A program made the translations under genes and the position numbers. 64,000 nt of DNA from Cloacibacterium caeni (lineage in GTDB: Bacteria; Bacteroidota; Bacteroidia; Flavobacteriales; Weeksellaceae): contig NZ_OU015321.1 of NCBI RefSeq assembly GCF_907163105.1, positions 2,495,001 through 2,559,000 on the forward strand, given 5' to 3'. The notes under the pieces are model-generated. The model did not search any database, was not told where the DNA came from, and was given only the letters and a program-made list of their open reading frames with translations. This document shows positions 1 to 7,419 of this stretch, piece after piece. Positions within the stretch are counted from its first letter, which is position 1; every line of letters begins with the position of its first letter.

Positions 1-665
1 ATTCATTTGCAGCGATGAAATACGGAAAAGTAAGAGTGATAAGAGACGAAAACGGAATCGCAGTAGACTATGTAGTAGAAAAACCTTACGTTCCTTACGG
101 AAATAACGATGATAATACTGATAAAATCGCAGCAGAAATTGTAGAAATTTTCATGAACAAAGTAAGAAAACAAAAAACTTACCGAAATGCAATTCCTACA
201 CAATCTGTTCTTACCATTACTTCAAACGTAGTTTACGGTAAAAAAACAGGAAATACACCAGACGGAAGAAGAGAAGGTGAACCTTACGGACCAGGAGCAA
301 ATCCTATGCACGGAAGAGACACAAAAGGTGCAGTAGCTTCACTTGCTTCTGTTGCTAAATTACCTTTCGAACACGCTCAAGATGGTATTTCTTACACTTT
401 TGCGATTACGCCTGAAACTTTAGGAAAAACATTAGACGAAAAACAAGGAAATTTAGTTGGACTTTTAGACGGATATTTCAACCAAAAAGGTCACCATTTA
501 AATGTAAATGTTTTCAACCGTTCATTGTTAGAAGATGCAATGCAACATCCAGAAAAATATCCTCAATTAACCATTAGAGTTTCTGGTTACGCAGTGAATT
601 TCATCAAGTTGACTAAAGAACAGCAATTAGATGTCATCAACAGAACCATAACAGAATGTTTCTAA
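1..665 (+). CDS. pflB: Formate C-acetyltransferase (pyruvate formate-lyase), C-terminal part
   Basis: This is the 3' end of pyruvate formate-lyase, which converts pyruvate and CoA to acetyl-CoA and formate in anaerobic fermentation. The frame is open from base 3 without a start, so the gene begins upstream; about 220 of an expected ~740 residues are present. The glycyl-radical motif RVSGYAV lies 29 residues before the C-terminus, with the radical glycine encoded at 585-587. The in-frame ATG at 15 is internal, because the family sequence FAAMKYGK continues across it. The activating enzyme follows 230 bp downstream. Identification is firm. PFL is uncommon among strictly aerobic relatives in this class. 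Confidence 0.96.
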   Translation, partial: SFAAMKYGKVRVIRDENGIAVDYVVEKPYVPYGNNDDNTDKIAAEIVEIFMNKVRKQKTYRNAIPTQSVLTITSNVVYGKKTGNTPDGRREGEPYGPGANPMHGRDTKGAVASLASVAKLPFEHAQDGISYTFAITPETLGKTLDEKQGNLVGLLDGYFNQKGHHLNVNVFNRSLLEDAMQHPEKYPQLTIRVSGYAVNFIKLTKEQQLDVINRTITECF

Positions 666-693
666 TTTATATATAACATCAATTATCTTGAAG

Positions 694-724
694 AAGAGTT
701 AAGAAATTTCTTAACTCTTTTTTT
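694..724 (+). terminator. Rho-independent terminator after pflB
   Basis: A perfect inverted repeat (AAGAGTTAAGAAA and its complement) is followed by a run of seven T. It begins 29 bp after the pflB stop codon. Confidence 0.85.
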
Positions 725-732
725 AAGAATAT

Positions 733-810
733 GCTTCGACTCCGCTCAGCATGACAATGCTGAAAATTTACGGTTTTTATTAAAGTTGTCACGCTGAGCG
801 GAGTCGAAGC
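733..810. repeat. REP-like palindromic repeat pair
   Basis: Two 25-nt arms (733-757 and 786-810) are inverted copies matching at 24 of 25 positions and enclose a 28-nt loop, so the transcript would form a long hairpin. The arm contains CTCAGCATGACAA. A further copy with 23/25 matches lies inside rnpA at 3984-4008. It is a dispersed palindromic repeat, not a terminator, because no T-run follows directly. Confidence 0.8.
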
Positions 811-836
811 GTTTTTTAATTAGAGTTATTAATCAT

Positions 837-844
837 TATCTTTG
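837..844 (+). promoter_or_regulatory. Bacteroidota -7 box upstream of pflA
   Basis: TATCTTTG matches the phylum -7 consensus TAnnTTTG and lies 51 bp before the pflA start. No clear -33 TTG is seen at the usual distance. It would give pflA a promoter separate from pflB. Confidence 0.5.
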
Positions 845-895
845 GTTTATAATTTAGATTCATAAAATCAAAAACAAAAAGACAAAAATATACTC

Positions 896-1633
896 ATGTC
901 AAATCACGGATTTATCCATTCATACGAAACTTTCGGCACCAAAGACGGCCCAGGAATTAGATTTGTTTATTTTCTGCAAGGTTGCCATTTGCGTTGCCTC
1001 TATTGTCATAACGCTGATACTTGGAACAAAGGCGAAAAAACAAAAATGACGGTTGATGAAGCCTTCCATGAAATCGAAAAAGTAAAAGGTTTTATAAAAT
1101 CTGGGGGCGTTACCGTTTCGGGTGGCGAACCTTTGATGCAAGCCAATTTTGTCCTGGAATTATTCAAAAAATGTAAAGAAAACGGCATTCACACTTGTGT
1201 AGATACCAATGGATATTTGTTCAGTGAAGAAATCAAAGAAGTTTTAGAAATTACAGATTTAGTACTTCTGGACATTAAACACATTGACCCAGAAAAATAT
1301 CTAAAATTAACAGAAGTAGAGCTAGAACCTACGCTTCAGTTTATGCAATATTTATCTGAAATCAATAAACCAACTTGGCTAAGATATGTTTTGGTTCCTG
1401 ATTATACAGACGATGCCGAAGATTTAGAAAATTGGGCGAAATATGTTTCTCAGTTCAAAAATGTAGAACGGGTAGATATTTTACCATTTCACCAAATGGG
1501 CGCACACAAATGGAAAGAAATTGGCAGAGCCTATCCTCTAGAGAATTGCAGACCAGCTGATATGGAAGATGTAAAAAAAGCAGTGGAGATTTTTAAGAAA
1601 TACCATTTGCCTTTACCAGATAATCAAAAATAG
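896..1633 (+). CDS. pflA: Pyruvate formate-lyase-activating enzyme (radical SAM)
   Basis: PflA installs the glycyl radical on PflB using S-adenosylmethionine and a [4Fe-4S] cluster. The radical SAM cysteines are C30, C34 and C37 in CHLRCLYC, and the SAM-binding GGE follows in VSGGEPLMQ. At 245 residues it has the normal family length with no extra ferredoxin insert. It is codirectional with pflB and separated from it by a terminator, a palindromic repeat and its own -7 box, so the two may be transcribed separately. A hairpin terminator follows at 1682-1713. Confidence 0.96.
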   Translation: MSNHGFIHSYETFGTKDGPGIRFVYFLQGCHLRCLYCHNADTWNKGEKTKMTVDEAFHEIEKVKGFIKSGGVTVSGGEPLMQANFVLELFKKCKENGIHTCVDTNGYLFSEEIKEVLEITDLVLLDIKHIDPEKYLKLTEVELEPTLQFMQYLSEINKPTWLRYVLVPDYTDDAEDLENWAKYVSQFKNVERVDILPFHQMGAHKWKEIGRAYPLENCRPADMEDVKKAVEIFKKYHLPLPDNQK

Positions 1634-1681
1634 AATAGTTAGAGATTTTTCTATTTATTTTTGAAGTGTCGTAAAATCATT

Positions 1682-1713
1682 AAAAAAGCTCCCAAATTTT
1701 GAGAGCTTTTTCT
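1682..1713 (+). terminator. Terminator after pflA
   Basis: AAAAGCTC pairs with GAGCTTTT around a short partly paired centre, ending in a T-run at 1707-1711. The left end of the IS3 element at 1720 lies 8 bp beyond the T-run. Confidence 0.75.
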
Positions 1714-1758
1714 ATATATTGTCTTGTCCTGAAAAAAGTTGACTAAAAATTAGATAAT

Positions 1759-2133
1759 ATGTCAACAAAAAAGAAAATTTCAAAAATTCCAATTGCCCCA
1801 CAAATTTATAGCGAAGCATTTAAACGTCAAGTTGTAAGTGAATTTGAGAGGGGTTTATTTACTAAAGCAGAACTTCGAAGACGTTACAATATTCAAGGCA
1901 ATAGTTGTCTACCAAGATGGTTAAAAAAATATGGTAAATTTACCTATGAAGATAAATTAACTATTGGTCGTCCTATGAAAGATCCTCAACAACAGCGTAT
2001 AAAAGAGCTAGAGGCTCAATTAGCAAAAAAAGAAGAAGAATTAAAAGTATTCAAACGATTTATTGAAATAGCTGAACGTGAGCTTAAAATTGATATTGTA
2101 AAAAAGTCTGGTTCCAAGCAGTTGAAGAAATAA
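1759..2133 (+). CDS. IS3-family transposase OrfA
   Basis: OrfA is a 124-residue DNA-binding protein. Its N-terminal helix-turn-helix of the IS3/IS911 type covers about residues 15-60, with AFKRQVVSEFERG and the following RRRYNI segment. A leucine-zipper-like coiled coil occupies about 80-115. The last codons contain A AAA AAG at 2100-2106, in phase for a -1 shift into orfB. The stop lies 14 bp before the first ATG of orfB. The protein is identical to that of the copy at 21357-21731. Confidence 0.93.
   Translation: MSTKKKISKIPIAPQIYSEAFKRQVVSEFERGLFTKAELRRRYNIQGNSCLPRWLKKYGKFTYEDKLTIGRPMKDPQQQRIKELEAQLAKKEEELKVFKRFIEIAERELKIDIVKKSGSKQLKK
2100..2106 (+). promoter_or_regulatory. -1 programmed frameshift site (A6G) of the IS
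   Basis: The heptamer A AAA AAG is in the orfA reading phase. A -1 slip places ribosomes in the orfB frame, which is open from here to 3026 and reads KKVWFQAVEEIN before the first orfB ATG. The expected product is an OrfAB fusion transposase of about 421 residues. Confidence 0.85.
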
Positions 2134-2147
2134 ATGTAAATAGTTCA

Positions 2148-3026
2148 TTGACTATTTATGAGTTATGCGAACTGTTTGGATACACAAAACAAGCATTTTA
2201 CAAGCGAAAGTCAAAGGTAAAAACGCCTAAATACAACTCAGAATTATTACGAAGTTTAGTAGTTACTATTCGTAAGCAATTACCCCGAACAGGTGGCAAG
2301 AAACTTTATGTAATGTTACAAGATGAATTTATAAAACATCATATATCAATTGGTCGGGATCATTTTTTAGATTTTTTAAAAGCCGAATATTTACAAGTAC
2401 CTAAAGTTCGAAGATATTACAAAACAACAAACTCAAGACATTGGATGAAACGCTATCCAAATTTAATTAGCAATTTTGTACTTAACAGACCTGAGCAAGT
2501 TTGGGTTGCTGATATAACTTATTTACGAACAAAAGAGAAAACATACTATTTGCATTTACTCACTGATGCTTGTTCCAAGAAAATCGTTGGTTATCAACTG
2601 TCAGATAATTTAATGAGTTCAACTACAGTAAAAGCTTTAGAAATGGCTTTGATTAACAGGGAAACAAAAAATCAACTCATTCACCATTCTGATAGAGGTT
2701 TACAATATTGCAGTAAAGAGTATACCGAATTGTTAAAGAAAAACAATATTTTAATTAGTATGACGCAAGAATACGACCCGTATGAAAATGCAGTAGCAGA
2801 AAGAGTAAATGGAATTTTAAAAGAAGAATTTGGTTTACATGAAATATTTGAAAACTATCAAAATTTAAACAAACAAGTTACACAAGCCATAACTTTATAC
2901 AACAATTTTAGAATACATATGTCAATTAATATGATAACTCCAAACCAAGCGCATCAACAAAAAACAATACAATTAAAACAATGGAAAAAAATAAATCGTA
3001 ACAGAATTAATTCTGCTACGATTTAA
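2148..3026 (+). CDS. IS3-family transposase OrfB (DDE catalytic part)
   Basis: OrfB carries the rve integrase core that cuts and joins the element ends. The catalytic triad is D122 (VWVADITYL), D182 (HHSDRGLQY) and E218 (NAVAERVNG), with 35 residues between the last two, the DD35E pattern of IS3. An N-terminal HTH_21-type region precedes it. The functional form is probably the OrfAB fusion made at 2100-2106; the ATG at 2148 may give free OrfB. A hairpin at 2993-3024 covers the last codons. Its sequence is intact and identical to copy 2. Confidence 0.94.
   Translation: MTIYELCELFGYTKQAFYKRKSKVKTPKYNSELLRSLVVTIRKQLPRTGGKKLYVMLQDEFIKHHISIGRDHFLDFLKAEYLQVPKVRRYYKTTNSRHWMKRYPNLISNFVLNRPEQVWVADITYLRTKEKTYYLHLLTDACSKKIVGYQLSDNLMSSTTVKALEMALINRETKNQLIHHSDRGLQYCSKEYTELLKKNNILISMTQEYDPYENAVAERVNGILKEEFGLHEIFENYQNLNKQVTQAITLYNNFRIHMSINMITPNQAHQQKTIQLKQWKKINRNRINSATI
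2993..3024 (+). terminator. Hairpin at the 3' end of IS orfB
   Basis: AAATCGTA and TACGATTT flank a second pairing, CAGAA with TTCTG, giving a nearly perfect stem that covers the last orfB codons. There is no long T-run, so it may stabilise the message or block readthrough. The same hairpin is present in copy 2. Confidence 0.5.
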
Positions 3027-3092
3027 CTATATTTGAATTATTAACGAGTCAACCTTTTTTAGGACAACTCAGAATTAAGTCTAACGATTGTT

Positions 3093-3701
3093 TTATAAAG
3101 TTTCTTCGGATTTTAGATTTCCTCTTAATTTATTCCAGATTTTTCTTCCTAAAATAAAGACTACAATAACAAGGGCAATCGCTACCAAAAACGCAATTAC
3201 GGGAGCTGCTAAAGCTAAAAAAGTCATCATTCCTGCTCCTGCTGTTTCGGTGGTGGCAACTACAGAATTTCCAAGACCACCAGTTGTAGCAGTAGAAGCG
3301 GCTCGAGTTCCTGCAAATCCAGAACTAATTGCGGCGGCAGTTCCTCCTCCTGCAATCAATGCAAGTGCCCAAGTTGGAAACGTTCCTAAATCTGTAAATT
3401 GCGCGGCAAACATGATAGAACCTGCAATTGTAGCTAACGGAACAGAAGCGGTGTCTAATAAATGGTCTACGTACGGAATATAGTACGCTAAAATTTCTAC
3501 CACAGTGGCAATTCCTGTAGTGATGAGCGTAGGTAAACCAGCCAACCATTGAAAGTTTTCGTTCATGGGAATCCAACCCATGTAAGAAGCGAGACTTACT
3601 GCAAACATAGGCAAGAATACTCTAAAACCAGAAGCTGCAGCTAAACCAATGCCGATAAATGCACTGATGAAGTAAGGAAGATAAGGAAAGTTGTCTAACA
3701 T
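3093..3701 (-). CDS. DUF4126 family membrane protein
   Basis: This 202-residue integral membrane protein resembles the DUF4126 family, whose function is unknown. About five hydrophobic segments are visible, roughly residues 10-40, 55-75, 85-105, 108-130 and 155-190. A glycine/alanine/threonine-rich stretch (about 115-155) precedes the last segment, and a basic tail (GRKIWNKLRGN) follows. It ends 22 bp from the right end of the IS copy 1 and starts 59 bp from the rnpA stop, so it may be the last gene of the tatD-tcdA-rnpA strand set. The plus-strand reading frame opposite it is a shadow. Confidence 0.8.
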   Translation of the reverse strand: MLDNFPYLPYFISAFIGIGLAAASGFRVFLPMFAVSLASYMGWIPMNENFQWLAGLPTLITTGIATVVEILAYYIPYVDHLLDTASVPLATIAGSIMFAAQFTDLGTFPTWALALIAGGGTAAAISSGFAGTRAASTATTGGLGNSVVATTETAGAGMMTFLALAAPVIAFLVAIALVIVVFILGRKIWNKLRGNLKSEETL

Positions 3702-3759
3702 TTTGTGTAATAGTTTATTATTTGTGCAAACTAAATTACAAAAAACGTGCTAATGATTT

Positions 3760-4128
3760 TTATTTTTTGAGAAGTTTTAAAAATTCTTCTTCTATCTCTT
3801 GATAATTTTTCGGAAGAGTAGGCGAAATGTAGAACAACATGGTTAAGGAATTTTCACCAAATTTTTCTAAAAACTGAGCTTTATTGAGTCTATAAACTTC
3901 GCGCAAAAGTCTTTTGATTCTGTTTCTGTGAACAGCTTTTTTAAAATATCTCTTAGAAACAGAAACGCCTACTTTGTGTTGAGTTGTCATGCTGAGCGAA
4001 GTTGAAGCATCTATTTGGTAAGAAATCACTCTCAAATTTCCGCAAGTTTTCCATTTTCCTTTCTCAAAAAGTAAGGAAATTTCATTTTTTTGCTTGAGTT
4101 TTTCTTCTCTGGGATATTTGTAGTTCAA
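3760..4128 (-). CDS. rnpA: Ribonuclease P protein component
   Basis: RnpA is the protein subunit that helps RNase P RNA mature tRNA 5' ends. The conserved basic helix is at residues 59-76, with KKAVHRNRIKRLLRE containing the RNR motif. Length is 122. Residues 41-49 (ASTSLSMTT), just before the conserved HKVGVSVSK strand, are encoded by a copy of the palindromic repeat found at 733-810 (3984-4008, 23/25 matches to the left arm). The repeat preserves the frame and falls in a region that is normally a variable loop. The gene is followed by DUF4126 and preceded by the tcdA-like gene, 16 bp away. Confidence 0.95.
   Translation of the reverse strand: MNYKYPREEKLKQKNEISLLFEKGKWKTCGNLRVISYQIDASTSLSMTTQHKVGVSVSKRYFKKAVHRNRIKRLLREVYRLNKAQFLEKFGENSLTMLFYISPTLPKNYQEIEEEFLKLLKK
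3984..4008 (-). repeat. Palindromic repeat copy inside rnpA
   Basis: This 25-nt copy of the 733-757 repeat arm has two mismatches. It is read in frame within rnpA and encodes about nine residues rich in Ser and Thr. Confidence 0.8.
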
Positions 4129-4144
4129 AATATTAAGTATAAAA

Positions 4145-4891
4145 TTAATTTTGCTCTTGATTCTTTTTACTTGGCTCTTTCAACAAATAATTAATCACTT
4201 CTGCAGCAGCGTTTAAACCAAAAAGTGCAGGCATAAAACTGATGGTTCCGTAAAAAGATTTTTTAAAATTGCTTCCATCCGTCAGTTTTAGACTTTCTTC
4301 TTTTTGAATTTCTGTAGAAAAAACACATCTGAAACCTTTGGTAATTCCTTCTTTTTTCAATCTTTTTCTGATTTGCTTGGCAAGGTAACAATTATTGGTT
4401 TTGCTTAAATCTCTTACCAAAACTTTACTTGGGTCGGTTTTTCCACCAGCTCCCATCGATGAAACCAGTTTTATTTTTCTTCTTCTACAAGCTTTAATCA
4501 AGGCTAATTTCGGCGAAACACTGTCTATGCAATCTAAAACGTAATCAAATTGATGTTCTTCTAGAATTTCGTCCATTCTTTCTGGTGAAAGAAATTCATT
4601 AATTTTAACCAAATTAATTTCAGGATTGATGTCTAAAATTCTCTCGGCAACGATTTCTACTTTATCTTTTCCTACAGTGGAATGTAAAGCGGGTAACTGT
4701 CTGTTAATGTTGGTAATATCTACAATGTCTCCATCTACAATCGTCATGTTTCCTACTCCTGCTCTTGCCAAAAATTCTGCTGCAAAAGAACCTACTCCTC
4801 CTAATCCTACCACTAAAACTTTAGCGTTTTTCAAGGTTTCTAAGCCTTCTTTTTTTACCAGCAGTTCCGAACGTTGTAACCAATCTGTCAT
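4145..4891 (-). CDS. tcdA: ThiF/E1-like tRNA threonylcarbamoyladenosine dehydratase
   Basis: A 248-residue E1-like (ThiF/MoeB/HesA) protein. The nucleotide-binding GLGGVGS is at residues 29-35, followed by the family signature DGDIVDITNINRQ that contacts ATP. It lacks the CxxC zinc pairs of ThiF and MoeB and has the compact length of TcdA (CsdL), which cyclises t6A37 in tRNA to ct6A using ATP. The C-terminal region FYGTISFMPALFGLNAAAEVI is typical of TcdA. Its position next to rnpA, another tRNA gene, is compatible. A different E1-like activity cannot be excluded. Confidence 0.85.
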   Translation of the reverse strand: MTDWLQRSELLVKKEGLETLKNAKVLVVGLGGVGSFAAEFLARAGVGNMTIVDGDIVDITNINRQLPALHSTVGKDKVEIVAERILDINPEINLVKINEFLSPERMDEILEEHQFDYVLDCIDSVSPKLALIKACRRRKIKLVSSMGAGGKTDPSKVLVRDLSKTNNCYLAKQIRKRLKKEGITKGFRCVFSTEIQKEESLKLTDGSNFKKSFYGTISFMPALFGLNAAAEVINYLLKEPSKKNQEQN

Positions 4892-4945
4892 TTTCTAATT
4901 TTATTTTTTCACGCAAAGAGCGCAAAGATTTTCTTAACCACTTAA

Positions 4946-5575
4946 TTAAAACTGAATGTTTAAAATTTCTAAATTTTTAGAAATCTGTTCTTGTAATTTT
5001 TCTACAGAAATTTCCTTGATTTCGGCTGCTTTTTGATACAATTCCGTAAGGTTAAAATCTGCATCATCTGTTTCTAAAAAGATTTTTTCTAAAGGAATTT
5101 CTTTCAAAGAAGTTTGCAAAGATAAGTTGTGAAGTACAGATTTTCCAAAACTTAGATAAAAACCATGTTTCAACATTTCATCAGCAATTGCTTTTTTCTT
5201 ATTAAAACCATGAATAATCATTGGAACTTTTGCGATTTTTTGAAAAGGAATTAATTCTTGAAATCTCTTTATACAATGAATGATAACCGGTTTTTGAATA
5301 GAATTTGCCCAAATAATTTGCGCTTCGAAAATTTTTTTCTGAAGATTTTCATCGATGTTTACCAAAGCATCCAAACCACATTCGCCAATTGCTAAACATT
5401 TTGGATTTTGAGAAATCATTTTCAGATTTTCTAAATCATTTTCCCATTGTTCATGGATGTTTTGCGGATGAATTCCCACCGAAAAATAATGCTCTGAAAT
5501 CTTTTCTTCTGGTGTAGAATTATAAATTCCGTAAGAGATTTGTGGGTTGTGATGATGGAAGTTGAAAAAAATCAT
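4946..5575 (-). CDS. TatD-family metal-dependent hydrolase
   Basis: A 209-residue TatD-type amidohydrolase, probably a metal-dependent DNase. Family features are the N-terminal histidines (FNFHHH), IGECGLD near residue 80 with the metal-binding Glu, IIHC with its His near 112, IHGF near 135, and LETDDA near 180. I place the start at 5575 (MIFFNFHHH). A longer frame runs to 5668, but it adds an unrelated 31-residue extension and would leave only 8 bp to the divergent TetR start. The TetR gene may share this 101-bp intergenic region. Confidence 0.85.
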   Translation of the reverse strand: MIFFNFHHHNPQISYGIYNSTPEEKISEHYFSVGIHPQNIHEQWENDLENLKMISQNPKCLAIGECGLDALVNIDENLQKKIFEAQIIWANSIQKPVIIHCIKRFQELIPFQKIAKVPMIIHGFNKKKAIADEMLKHGFYLSFGKSVLHNLSLQTSLKEIPLEKIFLETDDADFNLTELYQKAAEIKEISVEKLQEQISKNLEILNIQF

Positions 5576-5676
5576 ATTCAAAGATATGAAATCGGTTAAA
5601 AAATTAAACAAAGTATTAAACATTTGTTTGCATGAGAAAAAGTTTTTTATATCTTTACTTTTCAACAAATTAGAGA

Positions 5677-6300
5677 ATGAAGAAAAAATTTACCGAAAAG
5701 CAAATTCATATTCTAGACATCGCGGAAGAGCTTATTGCGCAGAAAGGTTTTGAAGGGACTTCCGTTCGTGATATCTCTGCTAAAGCGAATATCAACGTGG
5801 CGATGATTTCTTATTACTTCGGCTCTAAAGAGAAAATGATGGTAAATCTTTACCAATATAGAGTACAGAAAACCAGAGAAACATTTGCTGAATTTACCCA
5901 TACCATAAAAGACGGAAAACCAGAGATGCAACTCAAAGAAATTATTAATTTCGTAACTAAACAGTTATTTAAATTCAATTATTTTCATGGTTTTGTAACT
6001 CAAGAACTCAGACATCAAGATAGAGTGAGAGATACGTTGCTAGAATTCTATCAAACGTTTACCAAAGTTCTGGAAGATGTAGTGCAGAAAGGTATTGTAA
6101 GTGGCGTTTTTAAAAGAGCTGCAAAATCTGAAGATATTGTTTCTACCATCATTGGAACCATCGTATTTACCATTAGAAATAAAAATTATTACGAAATTTA
6201 TCTAAAAGGTAACGACGAAGATTACCTAGCAAATGCCGAAAAAAAACTGAAAAACCATCTTAATCTTTGTGTTTTCTCGCTTTTAGGATATCAAATTTAA
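5677..6300 (+). CDS. TetR/AcrR family transcriptional regulator
   Basis: A 207-residue repressor-type protein. The N-terminal TetR helix-turn-helix (about residues 8-55) shows ILDIAEELIAQKGFEGTSV, DISAKANINVAMISYYF and the closing GSKEKM. The C-terminal ligand domain (about 75-200) is unassigned. It is divergent from the tatD-like gene and lies upstream of bamD, which has its own -7 box. Neither context nor sequence reveals the ligand or the target. Confidence 0.9.
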   Translation: MKKKFTEKQIHILDIAEELIAQKGFEGTSVRDISAKANINVAMISYYFGSKEKMMVNLYQYRVQKTRETFAEFTHTIKDGKPEMQLKEIINFVTKQLFKFNYFHGFVTQELRHQDRVRDTLLEFYQTFTKVLEDVVQKGIVSGVFKRAAKSEDIVSTIIGTIVFTIRNKNYYEIYLKGNDEDYLANAEKKLKNHLNLCVFSLLGYQI

Positions 6301-6351
6301 CCTTATTTGCGTTAAAGTATCTTAAAATAAATCTTTTGACAAAAAAAGTTT

Positions 6352-6359
6352 TATTTTTG
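6352..6359 (+). promoter_or_regulatory. -7 box upstream of bamD
   Basis: TATTTTTG fits TAnnTTTG. It lies 47 bp before the bamD ATG. A TTTG at 6335-6338 is closer than the usual -33 spacing. Confidence 0.45.
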
Positions 6360-6406
6360 CAAACTGATAAAGGGAACATTATAGAAAGATTTCCTTACTT
6401 TTATTT

Positions 6407-7381
6407 ATGAAAAAAATATTCTCATTATTCGCAATCGCTTTTTTGCTTTTGTCTTGTAACAAACAATATGATTTGGCAATGAAATCTGCTGATAAAGATT
6501 TTATCATGAAAGTTGCCAATGAAAAATACGAAAAAAAGAAATGGACAGACGCACTTGCGCTTTACGAAAGATTAACCAATCTCGTTGCAGGAACAGATGA
6601 CGCTCCAGAAGTAGTTTATAAATCTGCGTATGCTAATTATTACGACAAAAACTATAAACTGGCAGCACACCAATTCAAGAATTTCTCGGTTACGTTTACC
6701 AATGACCCTAGAAAAGAAGAAGCAGCTTATATGTCTGCATTATGTTACTACGAAGGTTCTATGGATTATAACTTAGACCAGAGCAATACAACTTCGGCGA
6801 TTAATGAATTACAAGAATTTTTAAATAATTATCCAAATTCAGAAAAAGCAAAAAACATCAATGATTTAATTGATGAACTGAATTATAAATTAGAGTTCAA
6901 AGCTTATGAAAATGCAAGACAATATTTTAAAATGGCAGATTATAAAGCAGCTACCATTGCTTTTGAAAACGTTTTAAATGATTTTCCTGCAACTAAACTA
7001 AAATCTAAAATCTACGCTTATATTTTAAAATCTAAATCAGAATTGGCAATCAACTCTATTTATGACCTTAAAAAAGAAAGATTAGAAAGCGCTATCGCAT
7101 TTACCAGACAGGTAGAAAGAGAATATCCAAACTCAGATTTAAGCAAAGAAGCCCTAGATATTAGAGCAAAACTAGAAAAAGAAGTTGTAGAATTTGCGAA
7201 ACTTCAAAAAGAAGTAGAAGCTAGAAAAGCTGAATTTACAGAAAAACAAAAAGCAGCTGAAGCCAAGGAAGACGCTAAAAAACAAGTTAAAGATCAGCAA
7301 GAAGCGAATAAAATTAAAATCGATAGTGCAAAAATTAGCACTCCAGAACCAGGTGCTACTTTCAAGATTAGAAGAAATTAA
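6407..7381 (+). CDS. bamD: Outer membrane assembly lipoprotein BamD
   Basis: BamD is the TPR lipoprotein of the outer-membrane beta-barrel assembly (BAM) complex. The signal peptide ends in a lipobox (LLLSC, Cys17), so the protein is lipidated. TPR-like repeats fill about residues 30-255, including the YANYYDKNYKLAAHQFKNF region. The C-terminal 60 residues are a charged, Lys/Glu-rich coiled coil and are longer than in proteobacterial BamD. It starts the conserved Flavobacteriia block bamD-rpoZ-coaBC-DUF4835-recN. It is presumably essential. Confidence 0.9.
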   Translation: MKKIFSLFAIAFLLLSCNKQYDLAMKSADKDFIMKVANEKYEKKKWTDALALYERLTNLVAGTDDAPEVVYKSAYANYYDKNYKLAAHQFKNFSVTFTNDPRKEEAAYMSALCYYEGSMDYNLDQSNTTSAINELQEFLNNYPNSEKAKNINDLIDELNYKLEFKAYENARQYFKMADYKAATIAFENVLNDFPATKLKSKIYAYILKSKSELAINSIYDLKKERLESAIAFTRQVEREYPNSDLSKEALDIRAKLEKEVVEFAKLQKEVEARKAEFTEKQKAAEAKEDAKKQVKDQQEANKIKIDSAKISTPEPGATFKIRRN

Positions 7382-7382
7382 T

Positions 7383-7390
7383 TATCTTTG
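7383..7390 (+). promoter_or_regulatory. -7 box upstream of rpoZ
   Basis: TATCTTTG, immediately after the bamD stop, lies 29 bp before the rpoZ ATG. It suggests an internal promoter in the block. Confidence 0.5.
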
Positions 7391-7419
7391 CAAACTAAAA
7401 TAAAAATAAATCACTCAAA

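Larger units (their letters stand above)
1720..3071 (+). mobile_element. IS3-family insertion sequence, copy 1 (1352 bp)
   Basis: The ends are TG...CA. The inverted repeats are TGTCTTGTCCTGAAAAAAGT at left and, as reverse complement, TGAGTTGTCCTAAAAAAGGT at right, differing at four of 20 positions. The element carries orfA and orfB joined by a frameshift site. A second copy with identical proteins lies inverted at 20419-21770; shared sequence up to these exact bases in both copies defines the ends. No 3-4 bp target duplication is visible: the flanks are ATAT and GAAT. Confidence 0.93.

Noticed and set aside
1716-3075. Target-site duplication around IS copy 1
   Set aside because: ATAT on the left and GAAT on the right do not match at 3 or 4 bp, so no duplication is claimed. 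The same applies to copy 2 and to the second IS3 type.
3088-3483. A 131-residue plus-strand frame opposite the DUF4126 gene
   Set aside because: It is Ala/Pro/Val-rich shadow sequence from the opposite frame of a membrane protein gene, without a promoter or family resemblance.
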